DNA from: Alistipes sp.
GTDB lineage: Bacteria > Bacteroidota > Bacteroidia > Bacteroidales > Rikenellaceae
NCBI GenBank assembly: GCA_017555105.1
Contig: JAFZHB010000015.1
Coordinates: 1 to 64,000 of the forward strand
DNA length: 64,000 bases
Reading direction: 5' to 3'
A program made the position numbers and the translations under genes. Below the pieces are notes generated by a model. It had not been told where the DNA came from, ran no database searches, and saw only the letters and a list, made by a program, of their open reading frames with translations. Shown in pieces: positions 1 through 8,047 of the stretch; positions within the stretch are counted from its first letter, which is position 1, and each line of letters begins with the position of its first letter.

Positions 1-93
1 AGGTGGAGGTATTTGGAACACCCGTTTGCTCCACCTCTTGCTCCACCAAAGGCGGTCGTGAACCGCACTTTTTTGCGTTTTGGGAGAAAATAA
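1..93. other. edge fragment, no gene assigned
   Basis: A plus-strand frame is open from the left edge to a TAA at 91-93, so the tail of a protein about 30 residues long within the window is possible. The minus strand is also open here. An 8-bp inverted repeat (1-8 with 29-36) is present. I recognise neither translation, and nothing here proves coding. Confidence 0.2.
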
Positions 94-126
94 AAAATCC
101 CGATTTTCATTGAAAATCAGGATTTT
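94..126 (-). terminator. intrinsic terminator of the tRNA-Phe unit
   Basis: A long stem is formed by 94-108 and 112-126 with a single mismatch (101/119). Read on the minus strand it ends in a T-run. It starts 25 bases after the 3' end of the tRNA and could also stop a plus-strand transcript arriving from the left edge. Confidence 0.75.
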
Positions 127-150
127 ACGTTGTTTTGCTTTTCTTTGCTG

Positions 151-223
151 TGGTGCCACCAGGAATCGACCCGTGAACACAAGGATTTTCATTCCATTGC
201 TCTACCAATTGAGCTATGGCACA
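151..223 (-). tRNA. tRNA-Phe (anticodon GAA), with atypical stems
   Basis: The D arm and anticodon arm match bacterial tRNA-Phe: D stem GCTC/GAGC, then a 7-base loop ATGAAAA holding anticodon GAA. The gene has its own promoter (240-270) and terminator (94-126), so it is probably expressed. Four places are odd. The first acceptor pair is T-C. The anticodon stem has a T-T mismatch. The T stem has two mismatches. The T loop begins GTC instead of TTC. CCA is not encoded; the discriminator is A. It is either a diverged functional tRNA or a decaying copy. Confidence 0.65.
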
Positions 224-239
224 TTCGTTTTTGGTGGTG

Positions 240-270
240 CAAAGATAGGTATAAAATTTATATCTGCAAA
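240..270 (-). promoter_or_regulatory. promoter of tRNA-Phe
   Basis: On the minus strand TTTG (267-270) is followed after exactly 19 bases by TATCTTTG (240-247), a full match to the Bacteroidota -33/-7 consensus. Transcription should start about 10 bases before the tRNA. Confidence 0.75.
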
Positions 271-396
271 CTTTTTTGTGAAAAATACCGTTCGAAATGC
301 AAAAAAGTGGATTTACGACACTTTTTGCTCGATAAAACACCCACTTCAGCCGGACGATTTCGCCCCTTTCCGTGTGGTAAATTGCGTTTGAATGTG

Positions 397-404
397 TATC
401 TTTG
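397..404 (+). promoter_or_regulatory. -7 box ahead of the HIRAN gene
   Basis: TATCTTTG fits the -7 consensus TAnnTTTG. No clear -33 TTTG is seen at the right distance. The expected start near 410 gives a leader of about 45 bases. Confidence 0.5.
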
Positions 405-454
405 AGGTAAGAGAGCCTTTTTTACGCCTCCGCAACACCCCTATTTCAACTACG

Positions 455-1204
455 ATGGATGTTATACTCGCCATATTGCTCGCGGCTGTGATTATCTTTG
501 TAATCCTTCTCGGCCTTGTATCGCTCGGGGAGATCCACGAGAGCAAGCAGAATTTCCCGCTGCCCACACGCCGAGAGCAGGAGTTCAACTGCGCGGAGTT
601 GGAGTTAGATGATCTTGACCTGGATGAGTTTGATCTCGACGACGAGGAGTTGGATGTTGAGGAAGATGAAGATGAGTGGGAGAAGTCCCAGGCACTCCCC
701 CTGCACAAGCCGCACCCCACCCCAGCGTTATCGGCAGCACAAGCCTACTATGTAGGTGAGAAGTGCATCGGCCTAAGCCCTCGCAAGGGGTATAGCAAGC
801 TCGCGCTGGTGGGTATGTATTTTCAGAAGTTGGGGAGCACCCACCTGGGAAAATTCGAGGGTTATGCGCAAGCCCTGACCGAACACCCCGTCGATCCGCA
901 CGCCATTGCGATCTACCGCGAGGATGGCCTCCAGCTGGGTTACCTCCCACGCGGGAACAAGGCGCTACACCAACTTATCCGCCACGAAGGGGGCAAGGTG
1001 CATTGCTACGGATACCTGGCTTGTGCGCGCATCCATCCCACTTCGGGTAAGCCCGTCAAGCACTATGCCGAGGTCTGCGTGGAGACAGATCGAAGTCAAG
1101 TGGTGCTACGCAACAAGCCCTACGACACGGAGGATAAGTTCTACCCCTACGAAACGGGGCTCCTGCAAAAGTTGTTAGAGACCTCGCAACAAGCAAAGGA
1201 TTGA
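455..1204 (+). CDS. membrane-anchored HIRAN-domain protein
   Basis: The protein has 249 residues. An N-terminal hydrophobic helix (about 3-24) is followed by a very acidic stretch (about 45-78, mainly D and E). The C-terminal half (about 115-215) resembles the HIRAN domain, with the pattern FEGY, HPVDPHAIAIY and LGYLPRGN. HIRAN domains bind DNA ends or damaged DNA in Rad5/HLTF helicases and also occur alone in bacteria with unknown role. I chose the ATG at 455 because it starts directly at the hydrophobic helix; an in-frame ATG at 392 would lie upstream of the predicted promoter box. No operon partner is visible, since the next gene is convergent. Why a HIRAN domain is tethered to a membrane is unknown. 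Confidence 0.75.
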   Translation: MDVILAILLAAVIIFVILLGLVSLGEIHESKQNFPLPTRREQEFNCAELELDDLDLDEFDLDDEELDVEEDEDEWEKSQALPLHKPHPTPALSAAQAYYVGEKCIGLSPRKGYSKLALVGMYFQKLGSTHLGKFEGYAQALTEHPVDPHAIAIYREDGLQLGYLPRGNKALHQLIRHEGGKVHCYGYLACARIHPTSGKPVKHYAEVCVETDRSQVVLRNKPYDTEDKFYPYETGLLQKLLETSQQAKD

Positions 1205-1218
1205 TCCTCGCCCCCACT

Positions 1219-1265
1219 AAAAAATGCGTCCGCCAAGCGACTCTTTCGAGTGCGCCAGGCGGACG
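1219..1265 (-). terminator. terminator of the starch-enzyme gene cluster
   Basis: An 8-bp GC-rich stem (1227-1234 with 1258-1265) encloses a second short stem (ACTC/GAGT). On the minus strand it is followed by a run of six T (1219-1224). It lies 32 bases past the stop of the last amylase gene and also faces the convergent HIRAN gene. Confidence 0.75.
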
Positions 1266-1296
1266 ATCTGTTTCTTGACTGCAGACAGTCGAGCGG

Positions 1297-3192
1297 TTAT
1301 CGGTTGCGTTTAAACTCCACCACGAGCGCCTCACGCGCGCCCACGACCGTCTGGTCGCTGATCGTGCAGGGCTCGCCCGTGAGTACATTCACGCCCTCGG
1401 CAGCCAGCGTCGAGCTCATCTCGGCGTAGTGCGACCAGGGCACCTGCTTGCGACCGCGCGAGTTGTTCACGAAGACGAAGACCGCCTCCTCATCGTTGTA
1501 GCGGAAGTAGGCGTAGGTGTTATCGCTGCCAGCAAAGTGGAGCGTGCGACCGTTATGGATCACCTCCTTCGTCTTGCGCCACTGGAAGAGCTTGCTCGTG
1601 TGGTCGAAGATCTCCTTCGCATCACCCGTACGCTCGGCCGCATCGAAGAGGTTCACCTGATCCTCCTTCCAACCACCCGGGGTATCCACGCGCAGGCCGC
1701 CATGGCCCTGCGAGGGATCAACCGAACGCAGCATCAGCTCATCGCCGGCAAACATCTGCGGAATACCGCGCATCGTAGCGAGCATCGTCATCGCCAGCTT
1801 CACACGCTTCGTATTGCTCTTCAAGACATCGGCCACGCGATCGATGTCGTGGTTTCCCACGAAGATCATCATCTTCGAGAGGTCGTGGTAGACAAAGTCA
1901 TCGGCCAGCGTATTGTAGACACGGATCATACCCTCGCCCCAACGCAGTGAGTCGGTCGGCAGCGCCGCACAGATCGCATCGCGCAGCGGGAAGTCCATGA
2001 TCGAGGGGAGGTGCGTGTCGAAGCCATCCTTATTGGGGTTTCCGCCCTGCCAATAGGCCAACTGCGGGATGTCGCCCGTCCAGCACTCGCCCACGATGTT
2101 GAAATTCGGGTACTCGGCCAAGACCGCCTTGCACCACTCGCTCATCGGCTCCTTCTCGTTGTAGGGATAGGTATCGACACGGAAGCCATCCAGATCGGCA
2201 TACTCGATCCACCACACAGCCCACTGCTTGAAGTACTGCAACAGGTAGGGATTGTCGAGGTTCATATCGGGCATCGAGGTGTCGAACCAGCCGCTCTCGT
2301 GCAATTCCAGGTCGTACTGCGAGGCGTTGGGATCCATATTCGTCGAGAAGATGGCATTCGTGCGCGTGAAGGTGTCGAACTGGTGGATCCAGTCGGCAAA
2401 GGGCAGATCCTTGATCCACCAGTGAGCCATACCACAATGGTTCGTAACGATGTCCATCAGGATCTTGATCCCGCGCTTGTGTGCCTCCTCGACATAGGTG
2501 CGATAGAGTTCATTCGTGCCGTAGCGCGGATCGATGTGGTAGTAATCCGAGCAGGCGTAGCCGTGGTAGGAGAAGGCGGGCTCGTTGTCGAGCAGGAGGG
2601 GCGTAGACCAGATGGCCGTCATGCCGAGTTCGGCGATGTAGTCCAGGTGGTCGATGATACCCTGCAGGTCGCCACCGTGACGGCCGTGGAGGTTCTTGCG
2701 GTTTGCCTTCTCGAGCGTATCCTCTGTGCTGTCGATCGACGGATCTCCATCGGCGAAGCGGTCGGGCATCAAGAGGTAGATGGCATCCGAGGTGGTGAAG
2801 CTGGTGCGCTCGCGCGAGCCTGCACGGCGCTCGTCGAAGTTGTAGGCCACCTTGAACTCCTCCTCACCGCGCGTGAAGACGAGGTAGCGCGTGCCGGCCT
2901 TGGCATTCGCGGCTACGGCCACATCGACAAAGAGGTAGTTCGGGCTCTCAGCCTTATGGATCTGCGTGATCGCTACCCCATCGCCCTCGATGCGGAGGTC
3001 ATACTCCGAGATCCCCTCTCCCTGCACAAGCAGCTGCAAGGGGGTCTGCATGCCCACCCACCAGGAGAGGGGCTCTACGCGGCTCACACGACCCTCGTGA
3101 TCGGCCACCGAGGCGGGATCGAAGGCGGGGGTCTGCGTACACGATACGGCAACCATAGCGACCATAGCAAGAATAATTTGGTTGATCTTCAT
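1297..3192 (-). CDS. GH13 neopullulanase/cyclomaltodextrinase-like lipoprotein (SusA-like)
   Basis: The 631-residue protein begins with a lipoprotein signal (VAVSC, Cys 18), then an N-terminal beta domain (about 20-130) of the kind found in cyclomaltodextrinases, a GH13 barrel and a C-terminal beta domain. Catalytic features are visible: DIVTNH (about 247-252), nucleophile Asp in GFRVDTY (about 340), acid/base Glu in NIVGECW (about 369) and the HD pair in VGNHD (about 448). The MPDRFADGDP stretch is common in this subgroup. By analogy with SusA it should trim maltodextrins in the periplasm. An ATG 24 bases upstream exists, but the start used here fits the lipoprotein signal. It is the last gene of a five-gene minus-strand enzyme cluster, 69 bases behind the previous gene. 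Confidence 0.88.
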   Translation of the reverse strand: MKINQIILAMVAMVAVSCTQTPAFDPASVADHEGRVSRVEPLSWWVGMQTPLQLLVQGEGISEYDLRIEGDGVAITQIHKAESPNYLFVDVAVAANAKAGTRYLVFTRGEEEFKVAYNFDERRAGSRERTSFTTSDAIYLLMPDRFADGDPSIDSTEDTLEKANRKNLHGRHGGDLQGIIDHLDYIAELGMTAIWSTPLLLDNEPAFSYHGYACSDYYHIDPRYGTNELYRTYVEEAHKRGIKILMDIVTNHCGMAHWWIKDLPFADWIHQFDTFTRTNAIFSTNMDPNASQYDLELHESGWFDTSMPDMNLDNPYLLQYFKQWAVWWIEYADLDGFRVDTYPYNEKEPMSEWCKAVLAEYPNFNIVGECWTGDIPQLAYWQGGNPNKDGFDTHLPSIMDFPLRDAICAALPTDSLRWGEGMIRVYNTLADDFVYHDLSKMMIFVGNHDIDRVADVLKSNTKRVKLAMTMLATMRGIPQMFAGDELMLRSVDPSQGHGGLRVDTPGGWKEDQVNLFDAAERTGDAKEIFDHTSKLFQWRKTKEVIHNGRTLHFAGSDNTYAYFRYNDEEAVFVFVNNSRGRKQVPWSHYAEMSSTLAAEGVNVLTGEPCTISDQTVVGAREALVVEFKRNR

Positions 3193-3261
3193 AGATTTTC
3201 GGTTAAAAAGGCGCATGACGGTTCTTGTAAAGTTCCGCCACGCGCCTCTGTGATTTGGTGC

Positions 3262-4605
3262 TTATTTCGTCAGGATAGCGTAGCCCCAAGCGGGGAGCGT
3301 GATCGGCTTACCAGCCTCAACCACCACCTGCTCACCGTTCATGGCGCAGGTGTACTCGCCGGCTACCTCGGCCGTCAGGTTCACCGTCTGCTCCTCGGTC
3401 GAGAGGTTGAAGATCGAGAGCACCTTGTTGCCCTCTACCTCACGCGTGAAGGCCAGCACCTCCTCAACTACGCCCGGCACATAGACCAGCTCACCACCGG
3501 CAGCACCTGCATAGAGGGCCGGATTGTTGTGGCGCAACGCGTTAAGCGTACGATAGAGTTCCGTGTACTCGTTCGGCTCGGTTGCCGGCATCGGATCCTT
3601 CTCGAAGAACTCGAAGCGGTGGTCGTAGCCATACTCCTGACCCGTGTAGATCAGCGGCTGACCCTGCGGCAGGACATAGGTCAAGGCAGCAAAGGTCTTC
3701 GCTGCAGCGCCCAGGCGCTCGAACTCGGTACCCGACCACGAGTTCTCGTCGTGGTTTGAGGTGAACATCAGCTGCGAAGCCTCACGCGGGTAGCGCGTCG
3801 TCAGGTCGGCGATCCACTCCTTCATCGCTGCGGTCGTCTTCTTGCCCTGTGCGATGTCGTTCATCACATCCTTCAGCGGCCATGCATAGCAGGTATTGAA
3901 ACCATCGGCGTGGAAGTTCGTGCCCTCGCCCTCGGCCAAGAAGTAGAGGTTGGGGTTCTCAGCACGCAGTGCCGACCACGAAGCCACCCAGAACTCATCG
4001 GGCATCTCACCCGCCACATCGCAACGGAAACCGTCTACACCCTTCTCGATCCAGAAGCGCTGCACGGCCTGCATCTCGGTGTGTACCTCGGGGCAGTTGT
4101 AGTTCAGCTTGGCGATGTCCCACCAGTCGTACTGCACAACCGGCTCACCCTGCTCGTCGCGTACATACCACTCGGCGGGCTTCTCCGTTACCCAAGCAGC
4201 ATCGGGCGAAGTATGGTTGGCCACATAGTCCAAAATCACGCGCATACCCAGCTCGTGTGCCTTCTTGAGGAAGCTCTCAAAGTCCTCCATCGTACCGAAC
4301 TCGGGGTTGATGGCACGGTAGTCACGGATAGCGTAGTACGAGCCCAGCGTACCCTTGCGACCCTTCTCGCCAATGGGGTGAATCGGCATCAGCCACACGA
4401 TATCCACACCCAGCTCCTTGAGGAAGGGCAAGCGTGCCTCGGCTGCAGCGAAGGTGCCCTCCACCGACTGCTGACGGACATTCATCTCATAAACCACCGA
4501 GCTCTCGATCGGCTCGAAGGCAGGCTGGCAATTGTTGCAGCAGCTCGTGAGGAGCAGACCGCAGAGTGCGCCGCACAAGACGGCAAAATTCAAAATGCGT
4601 TTCAT
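3262..4605 (-). CDS. GH13 alpha-amylase-type lipoprotein, compact
   Basis: The protein has 447 residues, short for the family. It has a lipoprotein signal (LLLTSC, Cys 22) followed almost at once by the GH13 barrel, with no N-terminal accessory domain. Key motifs are DYVANH (about 126-131), nucleophile Asp 196 in GFRCDVAG, Glu 225 in YFLAEGEG, and His 285/Asp 286 in FTSNHDEN. A small C-terminal beta domain follows from about 375. It probably hydrolyses short malto-oligosaccharides; the exact specificity cannot be read from sequence. The gene lies 19 bases downstream of the preceding GH13 gene. Confidence 0.87.
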   Translation of the reverse strand: MKRILNFAVLCGALCGLLLTSCCNNCQPAFEPIESSVVYEMNVRQQSVEGTFAAAEARLPFLKELGVDIVWLMPIHPIGEKGRKGTLGSYYAIRDYRAINPEFGTMEDFESFLKKAHELGMRVILDYVANHTSPDAAWVTEKPAEWYVRDEQGEPVVQYDWWDIAKLNYNCPEVHTEMQAVQRFWIEKGVDGFRCDVAGEMPDEFWVASWSALRAENPNLYFLAEGEGTNFHADGFNTCYAWPLKDVMNDIAQGKKTTAAMKEWIADLTTRYPREASQLMFTSNHDENSWSGTEFERLGAAAKTFAALTYVLPQGQPLIYTGQEYGYDHRFEFFEKDPMPATEPNEYTELYRTLNALRHNNPALYAGAAGGELVYVPGVVEEVLAFTREVEGNKVLSIFNLSTEEQTVNLTAEVAGEYTCAMNGEQVVVEAGKPITLPAWGYAILTK

Positions 4606-4624
4606 AGAGTTGTATTTTATGTAA

Positions 4625-6733
4625 TTATTCGTTGATTGTCAAAACTTCGAACTCGTTGGCCGGAATGGTCAGCGTCAGCTTACCCTCTGCGTCGATCGAG
4701 AAGGCCTTGCCGAAGTTGGCCTTGCAGGGCTGCTTCGGATCGATACCAAACGGCAGCTTGCACTCCACGGTCTGCTCCTCGGCGCCGTTGTTGAGTGCTA
4801 CGACCACCCACTCGCCCATATAGACGCGCAGGTAGACCCACACCTGATCGGTCAGAGCGAGCGTCATCATATCGCCATAGAGCAGCGGCATGGTGCTGCG
4901 ACGGAGGTGAATGAGGCGGCTCGTCAGGTCGAACTGTGCCTGCTCGGTCTCGTTGTACCCCTCGAAGCGCATCATACGGCGGTTGTCGGGATCGTTACCA
5001 CCCGGCTCGCCGTACTCATCGCCCTGATAGATGCAGGGAACACCCGCCAGGGTCATATTCATGGCGTTCACCAGCGCAAGCTTCTTGTAGCCCACCGGAT
5101 CACCCACCTCGATCGTACGCAACCAACCGGCTGCCTTGTGATCCTCGTCGGGGTTGAGCGTACCACCGGCCAGCGAGATCAGACGACCCTTATCGTGGTT
5201 ACCCGTGATGTTACCCATCGTGTGGTGCGCACCATAGGCGGCCTGCGACTCCTCCACCACGGCAGCCATGCGACGGATCGAGTGGCCACGCGTCAGCACA
5301 TCGAGCGCCGTGTGGTAGACATTGAAGTCGAACTGGGCATTGATCATACCCGAACGCACATACGAACCGATCAGCTCGGGCGATCCATAGGTCTCTCCAA
5401 TCTGCCAGAGCTCGCGATCGGTCACTCGCTCGCGCAGCTTCTTGGTCAGCAGACGCCAATAGCCGAGCGGGATGTGCTTGCAGGCATCGTGGCGGAAGCC
5501 GTCGAAGTCGTATTCGGTCATCCAGAAAGTAGCCGAGTCGGTCATCGGCTGTGCCACCTCGTCGCGCTCCAGATCGAGCGACGGGATATGCTCGTCGAAC
5601 CAGGTTGTCAGACGATACTCATCCCACAGGCCGAGGTTCTTTCTACCATCGGGCAGCAGCAGCGGAATGATCCAATCGGGGTGCTCCTGCAGCACGGGCG
5701 AGTTGATGTGCAGGTGGTTGGCCACATAGTCCAGCACCACATTCATGTTGGCCTCATGCGCCGTAGCGAGCATCTCCTTGAGCTCCTCTGAAGTACCAAA
5801 ACGATCATCAACCTCGGTCGTGTAGATCGGCCAATAGCCATGGTAGCCCGAGAACTTCGTGCGGGGATTCAGGTTCAGTCCCCACGCATCGCGCGGATTC
5901 TGCGTGATGGGCGAGATCCAGATGGTCGAGATGCCCAGACGCTCGAAAAAGCCCTCCTTAATCTTGGCCGTGATACCCTTCAGGTCACCACCCTGGTAGT
6001 CGGCCTGCGGCAACACCTCGGACGAGTTGAGTGGCTGGTTATTCGTCGGATCGGCATCGTAGAAGCGGTCGATCATCAGCGAGTAGAGCACCTGCGCCTG
6101 CTGGTCGTGGCGTGTCAGACAATCGGTCGAACGCACCACCTTGCCCTTCGCAAGCGGAATCAACACATCGTTGAAGAGGGCGTCGTTCGTCGCAGCATAA
6201 AGGCGCAGGAACGAACGCTCATGGTCGGCCGCATCGCGCGGCAAGAGCACCTCAATCGTGCGACCATTGCAGATGATCTGCTCGGCGGGCAGGAGGCAGT
6301 TCTGCCAGAGGGCTACGATCTTCGTCGGCTCGACCGATGCGGTGAGCGCCACCGTCTGCATCATTGCGCCCGACGAAAAGAGCTGTGCAGCCTGGTTACG
6401 CGGGCCATCCAGCACCACAATCGAGAGGCACTTACCCGCACGCCAAGCCTCGATCGTCGAGACCGTCACCGCGCCGTTCGAGGTGAGCGTAAACTCGCTC
6501 CAATCCTCCTTCACGGGAGCGATCGTCAGTCCCGACTGCGGTGCTACGGTGAGCGAGTCGGCACCCTCCCAGGTGGGGAGGTAGTCGGTCAGGTAGTGGG
6601 GTTCATTCCCGGCCATCAGGCGCAGCGGAATGATCGGCGAGGAGGTTGCCTCGGCGGGCAGCTCCGTAAAGAGACGGCCTTGGCACGCGCTCAGCGTCGC
6701 GGCAGCCATCAGCATCAAAAAGAGTTTTTTCAT
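4625..6733 (-). CDS. GH13 alpha-amylase-family lipoprotein with long N-terminal region
   Basis: The 702-residue protein starts with a lipoprotein signal (TLSAC, Cys 17). A region of about 190 residues without motifs I recognise (about 20-210) precedes the GH13 barrel. Catalytic residues are Asp 416 in GFRHDACKH, Glu 447 in WQIGETYG and His 513/Asp 514 in TGNHDKG. The start at 6733 was chosen because the lipoprotein signal begins there; in-frame ATGs upstream (6766, 6946) would add residues unlike a signal and overlap the preceding gene. The N-terminal region may be a carbohydrate-binding or beta-sandwich domain. It belongs to the same enzyme run as its neighbours, 34 bases after the galactanase gene. 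Confidence 0.86.
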   Translation of the reverse strand: MKKLFLMLMAAATLSACQGRLFTELPAEATSSPIIPLRLMAGNEPHYLTDYLPTWEGADSLTVAPQSGLTIAPVKEDWSEFTLTSNGAVTVSTIEAWRAGKCLSIVVLDGPRNQAAQLFSSGAMMQTVALTASVEPTKIVALWQNCLLPAEQIICNGRTIEVLLPRDAADHERSFLRLYAATNDALFNDVLIPLAKGKVVRSTDCLTRHDQQAQVLYSLMIDRFYDADPTNNQPLNSSEVLPQADYQGGDLKGITAKIKEGFFERLGISTIWISPITQNPRDAWGLNLNPRTKFSGYHGYWPIYTTEVDDRFGTSEELKEMLATAHEANMNVVLDYVANHLHINSPVLQEHPDWIIPLLLPDGRKNLGLWDEYRLTTWFDEHIPSLDLERDEVAQPMTDSATFWMTEYDFDGFRHDACKHIPLGYWRLLTKKLRERVTDRELWQIGETYGSPELIGSYVRSGMINAQFDFNVYHTALDVLTRGHSIRRMAAVVEESQAAYGAHHTMGNITGNHDKGRLISLAGGTLNPDEDHKAAGWLRTIEVGDPVGYKKLALVNAMNMTLAGVPCIYQGDEYGEPGGNDPDNRRMMRFEGYNETEQAQFDLTSRLIHLRRSTMPLLYGDMMTLALTDQVWVYLRVYMGEWVVVALNNGAEEQTVECKLPFGIDPKQPCKANFGKAFSIDAEGKLTLTIPANEFEVLTINE

Positions 6734-6767
6734 ATCGGTTAGTTTTTCGTTTGTTTTCCGCTTCATG

Positions 6768-8039
6768 CTACACATCGCGCATCCAATCGATGCCTTCGTG
6801 CAGGTTGTTCCCGTTGGTAAAATCCCAGTAGGAGTTATTCTCCCAGGTCGAGCCCTTTCCCCAGTCGGCCGGGTAGATGTAGAAGCCCTTTCCCACATTG
6901 TCGGGCAGTGACTCCGTACCCCAAGTGATGACACCTGCGCCACCACCCTCCTTCACCTCGGCAGCCAGCTGCCCCAATCGTTCGCGTTGCTTCTGCGGGG
7001 TGTAGTTCGCAGCGTTCTCCGCATCACTACCCCACTTCGGCCAGTTGTAGGCATTGTTACAGTCGTCGCCCTTCCAGACCCCATCGACCGAGCCCGAGGT
7101 GAACGATGCTGCCGTCTCGAGGATCAGCAGCTCCGCGCCATAGCGCGCCTTAATCTGCTCGGCCATCTTTTTGGGCGAATTGTTGAAGGCCGCCATCGAA
7201 TGGTCATAGCCCGGATACCACGATACGCCCAGCAGGTCAAACGGCACACCCGCCGCCTTGGCCGCATCTGCACCATAGGTTGCACTGGCCGGATTGGCGA
7301 TGTGGAGGATCTTCTGCACCTGCGGGTTATACTTCGCAGCATAGGCCTCCACCGCCTCGAAACCACGCTTGAGAAGGCGCGCTGTGCGGTTCATGTCGGG
7401 CGAGTCGGAGGCCGAAGCCTTCAGAAAGCCCAGATTGACCTCATTGCCCACGGCCACAGCACGCGGATAGATATCCTGCTCGGCCAAGCGCTCCAGGGTC
7501 GCATAGACCCAATCGTAGAGCTTCGTCGCGAGCGTGGTCTCGTTGTAACCCTTCCACACGGCCGGCAGCAGGTTATGATCCGCCCCCGAAGCCGTATATT
7601 CATCCGTGTCGGGTTTGAGCGTCAGCACCAGATCGAGCTGATTAGCCTTCGCCTTTTTAGCGTCAGCCACCACACGGTTCCACTCCGCCCAATCGATCGC
7701 CACACCTTTGTAGGTCGGGAAGGCCACCATATTGAGTTGCAGTCGCACCACCGTAGCGCCGTGGCGCTTGATCGAGGTGTAGGGGTCGGTTACCACCCCC
7801 TGCTCCCGATAGATGAGCCCCTTGTCGATGAGGTACTGGGCAAACGACATCGTGCCGCCCTTCATAAAACCCGTCGAGAAGTAGGTCGGGGTGCTCGGCG
7901 TCGGTGTAGGCGTTTCGGGCGTCGAAGGGTCGGTCGGGGTCGACGGTTCATCGCCACCACCCTCATCACCGCCTCCGCCGCAGGCAACCAGCACCACACA
8001 GCCCAACAGCCAAATCCACGCTACAAGCCACCGTTTCAC
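6768..8039 (-). CDS. GH53 endo-beta-1,4-galactanase, surface-type lipoprotein
   Basis: The protein has 423 residues. Its lipoprotein signal (VVLVAC, Cys 20) is followed by Gly/Asp/Glu and then a Thr/Pro-rich linker (about 21-52), as in lipoproteins sent to the outer surface of Bacteroidota. The rest fits GH53 arabinogalactan endo-galactanases: acid/base Glu 200 in VAVGNEVNLG, nucleophile Glu 308 in LLILETAAS, and a LLPAVW segment where the family has a KPAAW-like sequence. GH53 enzymes cut beta-1,4-galactan side chains of pectin, which is unexpected among alpha-glucan enzymes. The gene starts 8 bases after the SusG-like gene, so the two are surely co-transcribed. Confidence 0.85.
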   Translation of the reverse strand: MKRWLVAWIWLLGCVVLVACGGGGDEGGGDEPSTPTDPSTPETPTPTPSTPTYFSTGFMKGGTMSFAQYLIDKGLIYREQGVVTDPYTSIKRHGATVVRLQLNMVAFPTYKGVAIDWAEWNRVVADAKKAKANQLDLVLTLKPDTDEYTASGADHNLLPAVWKGYNETTLATKLYDWVYATLERLAEQDIYPRAVAVGNEVNLGFLKASASDSPDMNRTARLLKRGFEAVEAYAAKYNPQVQKILHIANPASATYGADAAKAAGVPFDLLGVSWYPGYDHSMAAFNNSPKKMAEQIKARYGAELLILETAASFTSGSVDGVWKGDDCNNAYNWPKWGSDAENAANYTPQKQRERLGQLAAEVKEGGGAGVITWGTESLPDNVGKGFYIYPADWGKGSTWENNSYWDFTNGNNLHEGIDWMRDV

Positions 8040-8047
8040 GCTTCCCG

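Noticed and set aside
1..48. possible 3' end of tmRNA, because of repeated GCTCCACC ending in CCA
   Set aside because: No T-loop sequence of the GTTCRA type precedes it, and the acceptor pairing cannot be checked outside the window.
6734..6946. N-terminal extension of 71 residues on the third GH13 protein
   Set aside because: The extension overlaps the galactanase gene in another frame and is Arg/Thr/Pro-rich shadow sequence; the lipoprotein signal begins at 6733.
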